Below the pieces are notes generated by a model. It saw only the letters and a list, made by a program, of their open reading frames with translations. It was not told the DNA's origin and did not search any database. This document shows, in pieces, positions 24,901-33,837 of a DNA stretch of 41,070 nucleotides (positions are counted from its first letter, which is position 1; every line of letters starts with the position of its first letter). Made by a program: the position numbers and the translations under genes. Source of the stretch: Steroidobacteraceae bacterium (GTDB lineage: Bacteria; Pseudomonadota; Gammaproteobacteria; Steroidobacterales; Steroidobacteraceae); assembly GCA_025451375.1 (NCBI GenBank), contig JANWKL010000034.1:1-41070 (forward strand). Direction: 5' to 3'.

Positions 24901-27900
24901 CGTAACCCGCAAGTCGCTGAAAGAGGCTGGCTTCCGCAGCGTCGATGCCTACGTGTCGAAGTTGTACCTGAGCCTGCGTCCACGCCAAGGTGTTGGCACG
25001 CGCGAAAGCGTTGACCTCGTGGTGCTTGTCGACGAGATCCAACACGTCTTGTCGGGAAGCAGCAGCACCGGTCCAGAATGCCAGGCGCGCGGTCGCGCCC
25101 GCCGGGATGCGTACCCGGTGGCGGAGCACAAACACCGGATCCAGTACTGTGCCCACGGTGTTTGACAAGCGGCGCGCGTCCAGCATTGCGACGGCTGAGT
25201 GAATATCGCGGCCCCGGCCAAGGAATCGAGCCCGATCGGTTTCGATCTCCGGCTCGCCGAGGGTCTCGCCCTCAATCACTGCGTGATGCGCCACCCAGAT
25301 CTCGGGCTCGGTGGGCGCACGGCGGCGTCGCGTTGCCAGGAGCACGCCCGTCCTTGCCACGTACTCGGTCTGCACGAACAGTTTGGAGAAAGCTGGATGG
25401 GCCGTATCCGCCGCCGGGGGCGCAAGCACAAGTTCGCAATAAGAGGTGACCTCCAGGTCCCGCGCCCGGCTGCTTGTATTCGTGATGGATACGCGACGTA
25501 CTTCCGCGTCATCCTCCGGCGAGACGACCACTTCCAGGGTGGTAGTGATCGCGGCGTCGCTGCGAATGAATTCTGCGCGATCCTCGGTGAAGCTAACCTG
25601 ATAGCTGTCCGGCTCCGCACCACTTGGTTGATAGCCGGCCGACCAGAGGGCTCCGCTTTCGATATCACGCAGAAAGCAATAGCTGCCGGCTTCGTCGCAG
25701 GTGGGGTCTTCGCGCCAGCGCGTCACTCCGAGGTCATGCCAGCGGCTGTAGCCCGACCCGACGCCGGTGAGCATCACAGAATACCGGCCATTCGAAAGCA
25801 AGTGGGTTTGGGGCGTCAGTTCGTGCGGACTTCTCAGACGCCGGACGTCGGGGAGCTGGACATCGTCAGTGCGCGCCGCCGTGGCGACTTCTTCCGCGCG
25901 CGGATGCGCAACGGAAACGTCACGCGGCGCGCGCTCCTGCAACAGCAGCTCCGTCGCCTGAACACGGGGCTCCGCATGAAACCGGTCGCGCATCCGTCCG
26001 TCGAAGAGAACGTTGCCGATGGCGACTATGCACATGCCTTGATGATGCGCCATGAACGCGCGAACGATCGCTACCGTAGATCCCTCGGGCAGCCGACTGC
26101 GCGTATAGTCGAGAGCCTCAAAGAAGCCATAGCGACCGCGTGCACCGATGGCGCTGAGCCGCGCGAAATTGCGAGTCGCGCGTTCCGGATCAACCATCGC
26201 AGCCAGGGCGGTGGCATAGGGCGCGATCACAGCGTTGGCGCTCAAGCCGCGTTTGAGTCCGAGGCCCGGCACACCGAAGTTTGCATACTGGTAGGTGAGC
26301 TCCACGTCGCGCGCGTTATACGCGGATTCCGACACGCCCCAGGGCAAGCCTAGTTCCGCACCGTACTGTATCTGTCGCTGCACGACCAGCCGATCGGTCT
26401 GCTCCAGAATGCTGCCGAACGGTGCGCGCATGACCAGCGACGGCATCAAATATTCGAACATCGATCCCGACCAGGAGATCAGCGCTGCGCCGTGGCCAAT
26501 GGGTGTCGCTGCGCGGCCGAGTCGAAACCAGTGGCGAGCGGAGACTTCGTTCTTGGCGATAGCCACGAAGCTTGCCAGGCGTGCCTCTGAGGCCAGCAGG
26601 TCGTAGCAACTTGGATCCAGTGTGCCGTCGGCCGCGCGGTAGCCGATGGAGAACAGCCGACGCTCCGGATCGAACAGAAAACCGAAGTGCATCTCCTCGT
26701 ACATCTCGCGCGCAGTTGATTCGAGTGTCTCCAGCCGTTGTCGCAGGCCCGCGAGGGCTTCGACCGTGAGGCTCAGATCACGCTGCCAGCTCTCTATCGA
26801 ACGTCGCGCTGCGTTGGCCCAGAAGAGTATTTCTCCGCCCAGGTCATCTCCCACCTCTGCGGTCAGTGCTGCAGCAATATCCGCGACGGCCGCGGCCAGA
26901 GGCGCACTGCACTTCAACCACGCTGCGCGGTCACCCGGCTGCGCCGCGGTGGCAAGCGCCGTGGCGAGCTGTTCGAGCGACTGTTCGAGGTGAATGCAGG
27001 CGGTCGTGTTTGTACGTACCTCGCTGGGCAGTTCCTGCAGCGCGGCGCGCGTGAGCTGCAGGGCGTCCATCACCCCATCACTAGACAGTCGATCCGCCAT
27101 GGGCGTCTGCAGCCACTCATGGCAGCTGTTTGCCAGTGCGATCAGGTGCCCGGCGAGGTTCCCGCTATCGACGGAGGAAACGTATCGCGGATCAAGAGGG
27201 CGCAGGTCGCGCGTGTCGTACCAGTTGTAGAAATGACCACGACAGCGCTGCAAGCGGCTCATCGTCGTGAGCGTGGCCTCTAAGCGATCAACGATCTCAC
27301 TCATGCCAGCCCAGCCAAAGTCGCGGGCACTCACCGCAGACAGGAGATACAGGCCGAGATTTGTGGGGGAGGTGCGATGCGCCAGGACCGGCCGTGGATC
27401 CTCCTGGAAGTTATCGGGGGGCAGCATCTGGTCGTCGGCCGTGACGAAGGTCTCGAAGTAGCGCCATGTGCGGCGGGCGACCAGCCGCAGCGCCTGGGAG
27501 TCGACCTCGGAGAGCGCTAGGCGACCCGCGATGCGCGGCGCGGCACTGATCCATACGGCGAGAGCCGGGGAAGCAATCCACAGCAGTAGGAATGGGACTG
27601 CGACTGGCCAGGCGCTGGGCCGAAAGTACCCAATGAGTGCGGCGGCGAATATCGCGATGGCCACGCCTCCGCTCATACGGCGATACGCGGTAGCGAGGTC
27701 TAGCCGGGGTCCGAGGTTCGCCTGCGCCACGGTGACCCACTGGAGCAGATTCCGCCGGCTGACGAAGAGGCGGAACAGCGTTCGCGCGATCGCGTCCAGC
27801 ATCAGCCAAGCCTGGTACGCGAGAAAAGTGAGCAGGAAGGCACTGAGGGAGGCGCCGAGCCAGATCTCCTCGCGCAGCGCGCGCAGGTGGCTGCGCGCGT

Positions 27901-30526
27901 TTACGCCGGCGCGGCGGGGCGTGAGTGCTGCGAATATTGGCAGCAGCGCCGGCACGCAGGCCGCCAGTACGATGAAGGCGGTCCAGGCCAGCGCACTGTT
28001 GCGTGGCAGCAGCCACCCGGCCAGCAGGGCCGCAACACCCGCAGGTGCCGATAGCGTGCGCCGCAGATTGTCCAGCATTTTCCACAGGGCGATCAGAGAC
28101 AAGCTGCGGCGGCCACGTGTGGCACCGGCGGCGTCGCCGCGTCCGAAGATCCACGGCAGCAGCTGCCAGTCGCCGCGCGCCCAGCGGTGCTGGCGTGCGG
28201 CAGCGACGTCGTACCTCGCTGGAAATTCCTCGACCACCTCGATGTCTGAGACCAGACCGGCGCGGGCAAAAATGCCTTCGAAGAGATCGTGACTGAGCAG
28301 CGTGCCGTCGGCCACACGGCCGGCAAGCGCGGCTTCGAAGGCGTCGACTTCATAGATGCCCTTGCCAGCGTATGAGCCTTCGCCGAAGAGATCCTGGTAG
28401 ACATCCGAGACCGCCGAGGCATACGGATCGATGCCACTGGCGCTCGAGAAAACGCGCTGAAAGACGGATCCCTCGCGGCCGACGGGCAAGGACGGCGAGA
28501 CCCGCGGCTGCAGAACCGCGTACCCCTCGACTACGCGTCCGGTGATGGCGTCGAATCGCGGGCGATTTAGCGGGTGCGCCAGTTTGCCCACCAGCCGGCG
28601 CGCCGTGTCGCGGGGCAGCCTGGTGTCGGAATCCAGAGTAATGACGTAGCGCACACCGGCCGGAACCTCCGGTGCCCGTCCATCCATACCCTGGAAGTTC
28701 GTGTCGGTCGCGCCGCGCAACAGCCGATTCAGCTCGTGGAGCTTGCCGCGCTTGCGTTCCCAGCCCATCCACTGTGCCTGCCCGTCGCTCCAGACCCGAC
28801 GACGGTGCAGGAGCAGGAAGCGCCCCCCGGCCGAGCCGTTGCCGTGCAGTCTGTTCAGACGCGCGATCGCATCGCCCGCGACGCTCAGCAGCGCTGCGTC
28901 GCCGGCCGTGTTCTCGGTCGGGGCATCGGTCCAGTCCGACAGCAGCGCGAAGTACAGCTCGCGGTCCGGTGAGGCGAGGTAGTGAATCTCGAGGTGATCG
29001 ATCTGGGCTTCGAGTGCGGCGCGCGTGGTGAGCAAAGCGGGAACGACCACCATCGTTCTCATGTCCGACGGGATGCCGTCGCGTAAGGCGAGACCCGGCA
29101 GGGTTGTTGCACCGAACGCTCGCATCGCGGCGCGATTCACCAGCGCGACGGCCGCATCCAGGGCGGAGATCAGGCCGAGGCAGGCGAGCAGGGCAATCTC
29201 GGCGCCGGGGACGCTCCAGGCGTCGAGGAGCACTAACGGCAGCGACAGGGCGACGCCCGCCACCAATGCTATCGTGCCGACGTAGGTGCCAACCCCGGGC
29301 GTTGGCTTGAAACTGCTCGGCCAGCTGAAGCGTGGATCTCGGTAGCCGATGGTCTTCGCAAAAGCGCGCCGCCCGTTCGCGATCAGATAGTACCCGGGAT
29401 CGCTGCAGCGACCATCGGCAGCCCCGCCGTGTCTTGAATCGGATTCATGGGCGGCCGCCAGCGCCGCTGCGGCCACTTCGAGTTCCGTCAGTTTCGACCC
29501 CCGAGCAAAACGCTCTATTGCCCGGCGGTAGAGATCGCGCGTGGGAAAGTCCGACGCGCAGAAATCGCTGCCCGAGCGCAGCAAGTCATCGACCAAACTG
29601 ACGCTTTCGAAGAATTCGGGCCAGTCCACATCCGAGAGCGCTCGCATGCTCGTGATGAGGTTGCGTACCGTTACATTTGACGCACCTTGTCGCTGATGCT
29701 CGTCACGTACGATCTCGTCCGCCGTTGTTCCCTGCGCCGCCAGCAGCTCCTCCAGCCGATGCAGGCCCGGCGTAACTTGCGGGTCCTGATCACGCAGACG
29801 CTGAAGCAGCTGGACGGTAAACGCGGGCGAGAAGCGCCCACCTTCTGCGTCGCGGCGCAGCAGAGCGTCGGGCTCGAAAGCGGCACCGTTGACACCCAGG
29901 AGTCTATCTGCCAGGACATCCGCTTCCTGGCGTGCGGCGCGACTACTTACGATGCGCGCGGCGGTGCGGCGCAGGTTTTCCACCAACACTATCCGCAGCG
30001 TGATCGCGACCGCCCACAGCTCGCCGATGGTGAGCGGCTGAACGCGCTGATAGGCGCGCACGAAACAACGCAGCGACTCGGGATCGAAGCGGCTATCGGT
30101 GTGGGCAACAAACGCCCAAGCCACCCCGAGCACGCGCGGATACCCCTGCAAGGGCCCGCTGTCCAGCTTGGGCAGGCCTCGATAGAAGCTCGGCGGCAGA
30201 TCTTGCCGGATCTCGCGGATTTGCTCCTCAACCAGGTGGTAGTTATCGAGTAGCCATTCGGCGGCCGGGGAGATCGTGCGCCCCTCGTCCGCCGCTGCCG
30301 CGATGGCCCGATAGGACGCGAGCAGCACCGATTCGTTGGCGCGAAGGCGTGCGCGCAGGGATTCGCGGGGAAGCTGCCGCTCCGCAACCTGTTGTGCAGC
30401 GGCGAGGCTCGCTGCATGCTGCTCCAGGCGCTGGATGCTGAACAGCTCCGCGCGCACAATCTCGTCGCTGTCCCAGGGGGAACACGGAGACCCGCGTTTG
30501 AAAATCTGGTGGCGGAGTGATTTCAA
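21947..30526 (-). CDS. ndvB: Cyclic beta-1,2-glucan synthase (NdvB/ChvB family)
   Basis: A 2,859-residue protein, the normal length for the family. The N-terminal region (1-400) includes the helical part starting RAELFSIQRLEQHAASLAAA. Membrane helices lie at about 414-470 and several at about 820-990. Between them is the GT84 glycosyltransferase with D632-S-D634 (TLDSDTRLP) and RQHRW at 778-782. A glucoamylase-like domain follows (about 1050-1450; SAYNARDVELTYQYANFGVP near 1396), then carbohydrate-binding repeats and a C-terminal GH94 phosphorylase domain with GDWNDGMN, Asp2538 being the likely catalytic acid. The enzyme makes, trims and cyclises the osmoregulated periplasmic glucan. No NdvA-type exporter gene lies in the window. 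The start is uncertain: the first available codon is a TTG at 30526, with no visible Shine-Dalgarno sequence, five codons after a stop. Confidence 0.95.
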   Translation of the reverse strand: MKSLRHQIFKRGSPCSPWDSDEIVRAELFSIQRLEQHAASLAAAQQVAERQLPRESLRARLRANESVLLASYRAIAAAADEGRTISPAAEWLLDNYHLVEEQIREIRQDLPPSFYRGLPKLDSGPLQGYPRVLGVAWAFVAHTDSRFDPESLRCFVRAYQRVQPLTIGELWAVAITLRIVLVENLRRTAARIVSSRAARQEADVLADRLLGVNGAAFEPDALLRRDAEGGRFSPAFTVQLLQRLRDQDPQVTPGLHRLEELLAAQGTTADEIVRDEHQRQGASNVTVRNLITSMRALSDVDWPEFFESVSLVDDLLRSGSDFCASDFPTRDLYRRAIERFARGSKLTELEVAAAALAAAHESDSRHGGAADGRCSDPGYYLIANGRRAFAKTIGYRDPRFSWPSSFKPTPGVGTYVGTIALVAGVALSLPLVLLDAWSVPGAEIALLACLGLISALDAAVALVNRAAMRAFGATTLPGLALRDGIPSDMRTMVVVPALLTTRAALEAQIDHLEIHYLASPDRELYFALLSDWTDAPTENTAGDAALLSVAGDAIARLNRLHGNGSAGGRFLLLHRRRVWSDGQAQWMGWERKRGKLHELNRLLRGATDTNFQGMDGRAPEVPAGVRYVITLDSDTRLPRDTARRLVGKLAHPLNRPRFDAITGRVVEGYAVLQPRVSPSLPVGREGSVFQRVFSSASGIDPYASAVSDVYQDLFGEGSYAGKGIYEVDAFEAALAGRVADGTLLSHDLFEGIFARAGLVSDIEVVEEFPARYDVAAARQHRWARGDWQLLPWIFGRGDAAGATRGRRSLSLIALWKMLDNLRRTLSAPAGVAALLAGWLLPRNSALAWTAFIVLAACVPALLPIFAALTPRRAGVNARSHLRALREEIWLGASLSAFLLTFLAYQAWLMLDAIARTLFRLFVSRRNLLQWVTVAQANLGPRLDLATAYRRMSGGVAIAIFAAALIGYFRPSAWPVAVPFLLLWIASPALAVWISAAPRIAGRLALSEVDSQALRLVARRTWRYFETFVTADDQMLPPDNFQEDPRPVLAHRTSPTNLGLYLLSAVSARDFGWAGMSEIVDRLEATLTTMSRLQRCRGHFYNWYDTRDLRPLDPRYVSSVDSGNLAGHLIALANSCHEWLQTPMADRLSSDGVMDALQLTRAALQELPSEVRTNTTACIHLEQSLEQLATALATAAQPGDRAAWLKCSAPLAAAVADIAAALTAEVGDDLGGEILFWANAARRSIESWQRDLSLTVEALAGLRQRLETLESTAREMYEEMHFGFLFDPERRLFSIGYRAADGTLDPSCYDLLASEARLASFVAIAKNEVSARHWFRLGRAATPIGHGAALISWSGSMFEYLMPSLVMRAPFGSILEQTDRLVVQRQIQYGAELGLPWGVSESAYNARDVELTYQYANFGVPGLGLKRGLSANAVIAPYATALAAMVDPERATRNFARLSAIGARGRYGFFEALDYTRSRLPEGSTVAIVRAFMAHHQGMCIVAIGNVLFDGRMRDRFHAEPRVQATELLLQERAPRDVSVAHPRAEEVATAARTDDVQLPDVRRLRSPHELTPQTHLLSNGRYSVMLTGVGSGYSRWHDLGVTRWREDPTCDEAGSYCFLRDIESGALWSAGYQPSGAEPDSYQVSFTEDRAEFIRSDAAITTTLEVVVSPEDDAEVRRVSITNTSSRARDLEVTSYCELVLAPPAADTAHPAFSKLFVQTEYVARTGVLLATRRRRAPTEPEIWVAHHAVIEGETLGEPEIETDRARFLGRGRDIHSAVAMLDARRLSNTVGTVLDPVFVLRHRVRIPAGATARLAFWTGAAASRQDVLDLVDKHHEVNAFARANTLAWTQAQVQLRHVGIDAAEASLFQRLAGYVLYADAAVRPSSDRIRRGAGSPAALWAHGISGDLPIVLLRIADVEDIAIARQLLRAHEYWRMKRLHVDLVILNERTSYLQDLQLALDTQLRMSQLQPQLATDNARGSVFLLRADLLSEQTSARLAAVARVVLVAQRGELAEQLDRLRTPTALAARRSRGSAPVGTAATAPVTAALEFFNGLGGFAADGREYVTLLGPGQATPAPWINVIANPGFGFQIAAEGGGYTWAVNSRDNQLTPWSNDPVADRPGEVWYVRDQETGDLWGPTAAPIRDNRAQYVARHGQGYSRFEHTSRGIELDLLVYVPTGDPIKISRLKIHNASPRSRRLSVTAYAEWVLGPSRAASAPFILTALDPATGALFAQNPWNAAFGSHVAFADLAGKQTQWTADRREFLGRHGTLDRPAALGGQAALSKRVGAGLDPCCALQTDLDLAADETMEVVFFLGQAANGAAAQALLLRYRSLDLDTVLRAVLQQWDEVLGVVQVKTPDRSMDILLNRWLLYQTLACRMWARSAFYQASGAYGFRDQLQDGMALTLSRPDLTREHLLRAAGRQFIEGDVQHWWLPPSGEGSNGVGVRTRIADDRVWLAYATAHYVGATGDLAVLDEKVPFLEGQALRAGEQDAYFQPVVSDSSASLFEHCARALDQSLHVGVHGLPLFGAGDWNDGMNRVGELGRGESVWLGWFLRAALVAFAPLASARAQPKRGATWLAHAAALSHALEQESWDGEWYRRGYFDDGTPLGSVTNAECQIDSIAQSWSVISGAAERSRAERAMAAVESRLIRADVGLALLFTPPFDRSEPDPGYIKGYPPGIRENGGQYTHAATWSVIAYALLGRGDKAWGLFSLINPINRTSTRADVHRYKVEPYVVAADVYSVGPHVGRGGWTWYSGSAGWMYRAGLEAILGFRVQGTTLLMTPCIPELWPGLEIVFKYRSARYEIVIQNPTGVSGGVAHAELDGEPLPSAPESGIPLVDDGNIHSLRLVLGVR

Positions 30527-30581
30527 ATCTGGGTCGGCTAGTTATATGCCGATGAGCAGAACCAGGATTCCGGGAGGCTGA

Positions 30582-30866
30582 ATGAGTCTGTCTGCCTCAC
30601 CGCCGATGCCCGCAGAGGTCTTCTACGTCGTTCAAAGCACCGGCATGCTCGGACGGCGCGAGCACCGCCTGGCATCCGTCCTCTACGAAACACGTCCGCA
30701 AGCGTACAACGAGCTGGTCCGGCTCACCGCGCTGCGGCCGGCTGCCTACTCCATCTGGAGCGGCGCGACTTACATTGAACCGCCCCGGTGGGCGCATCCC
30801 GTGATCCGGGCCGACGGGACGGTAGTTCCCCCCGACGCGGGCCGCCGGGTTCCAGCCCCGGACTAA
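30582..30866 (+). CDS. 94-residue hypothetical protein divergent from the glucan synthase
   Basis: A protein starting at the ATG at 30582, with gggagg five bases upstream, 55 bases from the proposed glucan synthase start on the other strand. It has a compact alpha/beta pattern: EVFYVVQSTGMLGRREHRL (strand and turn), VLYETRPQAYNELVRLTAL (helix) and AAYSIWSGATYIEPPRW (strand), ending in a Pro-rich tail. There is no signal peptide and no family is recognised. The ribosome binding site and composition argue for a real gene, and the shared promoter space may link it to glucan synthesis. Confidence 0.65.
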   Translation: MSLSASPPMPAEVFYVVQSTGMLGRREHRLASVLYETRPQAYNELVRLTALRPAAYSIWSGATYIEPPRWAHPVIRADGTVVPPDAGRRVPAPD

Positions 30867-30954
30867 GTGCACGGTCGCAGACGCGGACGCGGTGCGCTAC
30901 GTGGGTATGCGCAGGTGGACGTCCGTTGCCCAGTTGGCGGCAAGTCGGTCGGGG

Positions 30955-31062
30955 TCAGCGAGTCGGGCGGGGCGCGGTGGGCGAGGCGTCCCGGGATCGC
31001 CAGCGTTCCTTCAGTCGATCCTTGAACTGCTTCCAGTTGGCTTTAAGGCTACCCCAGTTCAT
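30955..31062 (-). CDS. Short CsbD-like protein
   Basis: A 35-residue protein beginning MNWGSLKANWKQFKDRLKER, which matches the first helix pair of CsbD stress proteins (typically MNWDxxxGxWKQxKGxxKxxW). Family members have about 55-70 residues; this one stops after 35 with an Arg/Pro-rich tail. The ATG at 31062 has a good ribosome binding site (ggagag). It may be a shortened but functional stress peptide or the remnant of a CsbD gene. Its place next to a Crp/Fnr regulator is a common context for CsbD genes. Confidence 0.6.
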   Translation of the reverse strand: MNWGSLKANWKQFKDRLKERWRSRDASPTAPRPTR

Positions 31063-31292
31063 GTCGCTCTCCGTGATATTGGCGCGTTCCGGTGCGGACA
31101 CGCAGCCTCGGCGCGCGCAGCATGCGGGACCGCCAGGCAGCCATCTGTACGCTAGCACATATAGCAGGCGTTGACCGCGATCCGCGGCCCCGGCTGCTGC
31201 TGCGGGAATCGCGCTGTCAGGCTTAAGCTGGCTCGCCGAGCGTTGCGGTGAGCGAATGAATTCCCCGCGTCACTGGCGCGCTCGGGATGGAG

Positions 31293-32036
31293 TCACGGCG
31301 GGATCGCTAGAGGGGTCTGCGCATCAGTTCGCGGCAGCAGACGATCGCCCTCTCTTTTGACCACCGCGTAGCACTCGCAACACAGTTGCTCCAACTTCGG
31401 GCGGTCCAATACCGTGATCTGTCCGCGGCTATATTCGATCACACCGAGCCTCTGGAGCTTGCCGGCCGCTTCGGTCACGCCTTCACGGCGGACGCCGAGC
31501 ATGTTGGCGATGAGTTCCTGCGTCATGGTCAACTGGTTCACTGACAGGCGGTCCAGAGACAGCAACAACCAGCGACACAATTGCTGATCCACCGAGTGAT
31601 GTCGATTGCACACCGCGGTTTGGGCCATCTGCGTGATCAGCGACTGCGTGTAGCGCAAAAGCAAGAGCTGCATGCCGCCGCTGCGATGGAACTCGTCCTT
31701 GAGCTGCTGTCCAATCAGCCGGTAGGCGTATCCGGCGCTCTGCACGATCGCCCGGCTCGGGGTGGTTTCACCGCCCATAAACAGCGCGATGCCGATGATC
31801 CCATCGTTGCCGACGACCGAGATTTCTGCCGACGCGCCGTCTGCCAGGACGTACAGCAGGGACACTATGGAGTTGGTTGGAAAATAAACGTGTCGCAGCC
31901 GGTCGCCGGACTCATACAACACCTTGCCGAGCGGCATCGCGACGAGCCGCAGGTGCGGGTAAAGTCGCTCCCGCTCGGCGGGCGACAGCGCGGCCAGCAG
32001 GTGATTGTGCTGCGGATCGTGGATTGGGCCGGGCAT
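31293..32036 (-). CDS. Crp/Fnr family transcriptional regulator
   Basis: A 247-residue protein from the ATG at 32036. Residues about 20-140 form a cyclic-nucleotide-binding-like barrel (LVAMPLGKVLYESGDRLRHV, then YFPTNSIVSLLYVLADGASA, then EISVVGNDGIIGIALFMGG). The Arg-Thr/Ser pair that binds cAMP in Crp is not evident, and no iron-sulfur cysteines of Fnr are present. The C-terminal winged helix (about 165-220) contains LTMTQELIANMLGVRREGVT as recognition region. This subgroup is often stress-linked and its ligand is unknown. It is divergent from a CheB-like gene, 280 bases away. Confidence 0.9.
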   Translation of the reverse strand: MPGPIHDPQHNHLLAALSPAERERLYPHLRLVAMPLGKVLYESGDRLRHVYFPTNSIVSLLYVLADGASAEISVVGNDGIIGIALFMGGETTPSRAIVQSAGYAYRLIGQQLKDEFHRSGGMQLLLLRYTQSLITQMAQTAVCNRHHSVDQQLCRWLLLSLDRLSVNQLTMTQELIANMLGVRREGVTEAAGKLQRLGVIEYSRGQITVLDRPKLEQLCCECYAVVKREGDRLLPRTDAQTPLAIPP

Positions 32037-32316
32037 AGAGGCCGAGCCCGTGCCATGATCGTGCAAGGGCCGGACCACGCATTATAGACTAAGCCTCAGT
32101 CCGCTATCTGGCTGCGTACCGGGCGTCCTGGGGCTTGATCCGTCGGATTCGCCACCCCCGGGTCATCGCGCGATGCTCGCCGACGCCTCGACTCCCACCC
32201 CCGAGTGTGCGCAAGCGCACAGATGCTGTGAGCGACGGGACGCACGCTTAGCCGTCCTTGCGCCGGGCGCGGTCAATGGCAAATCCTGCGCCGACGTCAG
32301 TACGCGAGAGCAGTAG

Positions 32317-32985
32317 GTGGGTACAACTCCAATCGTAGCGGTGGCTTCGTCTGTGGGCGACATGGACGCCGTCTCCGAATTGCTGGCCGCTTTCCCTGAT
32401 GTATGCGGCGCAGCTTTTGTTGTCGTTCAACACCACGATGCGGGGCGCGAGAAGATACTGGTGCGAAGGCTCGCGGCGGGGAAGACTTTCCCGGTGCTGC
32501 CGGCTCACGACGGCGTTGTCCCGGAGCGAGACCGGGTCTACGTGATGGCCGCAGGCACCACGCTGACGATGGAAGCCGGCCGCATCCGCGTGACACCCGC
32601 AGCCGGAGCACCCCATCAGCCCGGGGATATTCTGTTCACCTCGCTCGCCGAACAGTGCGGCGATCGCGCGATCGGTGTGGTGCTGTCGGGCACAGGGTCG
32701 GACGGCGCCCGTGGCGTATGCGCGATCAGTCAGAGTGGCGGGATCGCGCTGGCGCAGTACCCAGGATCCGCTCGTTTTCCCAGCATGCCAATCAATGCTA
32801 TCGAGACCGGCTGCGTGCGGTTCGTGTTGCGGCCTAACGAGCTCGCTCGTGAGCTGATCCGGCTGAGTGGCTACATGCGCGCGACGTCTCCCCCGCGGGC
32901 GGCGGGGATGGTTGCGCCCAGGCCTGCAGATCCCAACCCGCAGGCGGTCGGTCATGGCGGCGGCTCGATTGGTACACTTCGCTGA
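32317..32985 (+). CDS. Stand-alone CheB-type methylesterase domain protein
   Basis: A 222-residue protein without an N-terminal receiver domain. The CheB catalytic triad can be traced: Ser11 (AVASSVGD, replacing the usual GASTGG), His39 (VVQHHD) and Asp129 (LSGTGSDGARG, replacing TGMGRDGA). Additional family phrases are YVMAAGTTLTMEAGRIRV, PGDILFTSLAE and QYPGSARFPSMPINAIETG. CheB removes methyl groups from chemoreceptor glutamates; this version has no chemotaxis gene around it and could act on another esterified protein. A 30-residue Pro/Gly-rich tail ends the protein. The GTG start at 32317 fits the family N-terminus. Confidence 0.85.
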   Translation: MGTTPIVAVASSVGDMDAVSELLAAFPDVCGAAFVVVQHHDAGREKILVRRLAAGKTFPVLPAHDGVVPERDRVYVMAAGTTLTMEAGRIRVTPAAGAPHQPGDILFTSLAEQCGDRAIGVVLSGTGSDGARGVCAISQSGGIALAQYPGSARFPSMPINAIETGCVRFVLRPNELARELIRLSGYMRATSPPRAAGMVAPRPADPNPQAVGHGGGSIGTLR

Positions 32986-33072
32986 GTGAGCGACGGCCGC
33001 AAATGACCCGGGCTGCGCGGGATCAGCAGGTTCGCGGCGTGGCTGCGCACGCAGAGGGAAGTGGCGCGGGAC

Positions 33073-33837
33073 TCAGCCTGAGTGCCTCTTAGCTCGGGAG
33101 TTTGCCCTTGTGGCAGGAACCGCGCGGCGTGAAGTGGCCGCCCAAGACGTGATGCGCGCCCGTGTTACCGGGCTCTCCGCGACCAGCCAGTTCCTGAATC
33201 TCTGCACCGGGGGCCTGCGGCGGCTCTCCACGCGAAATCGAGCCTGAAAGGCGTGCTGTGTCAGCCCTCCCATGGACGGAGAAAATGGCAGCGCTAGCGT
33301 TCCGGCATCGACCGGGTCGTGTATCAGTGCTAGCCCACAGAGCATAAGCCCGGCATTGGAAAGCACCGCTTCGACCGCCGGCGCGAGCCGTTGATACCGA
33401 ATGCCGCGATCCGGTGCGGTGCGCTTGAGTCGGTGTGACGCGATCCAGTCAGGCCACCGCAGCGCTGCGGGATCATCCTTGTAGAAGTCCAAATGCAACA
33501 GCGGAAATCCCTCAAGCCGCGCTGGCCGGGCAATCTTCGCGAGTCGTTCGGCATTTTCCGGTGGGCTGATCGGCGTCAGAAAGTCATGGAACAGCAAGTC
33601 AACGCCCCGGCTCCGATCGGGAGGTGCGAAGCGAATTTCGCAGTCGATTCGACCCAGCCGCGGCCTTGCATCGCCTTCACCGTTGATGCAGAAGAGCAGA
33701 TTGGGATGCAGCTGCCTGAATCGAGCGAGTCGAGGTTGCAGCCACAGCTCGGCGAAGTCCGATGGAGCGGCAATGTGTATTTCATCGCGACGCTGCAGGC
33801 TGGATGAGTCGCCGACACCTGTTCGGACTTGCAGTCG
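33073..33837 (-). pseudogene. LysR family regulator lacking its DNA-binding domain
   Basis: An open frame of 254 codons between a TGA at 33838-33840 and the stop at 33073. It encodes only the substrate-binding half of a GcvA-like LysR protein: RDEIHIAAPSDFAELWLQPR, LARFRQLHPNLLFCINGEG, RIDCEIRFAPPDRSRGVDLL, then PLLHLDFYKDDPAALRWPDW and LAPAVEAVLSNAGLMLCGLA. The N-terminal helix-turn-helix of about 60-85 residues is missing, and no ATG precedes the domain; neither of the other frames upstream restores it. I conclude the 5' part was deleted or replaced. A translated ligand-binding fragment from an internal TTG or GTG is the alternative. Confidence 0.72.

Noticed and set aside
25199-26353. 384-codon plus-strand frame inside the glucan synthase gene
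   Set aside because: Antisense shadow of a continuous, well-recognised protein.
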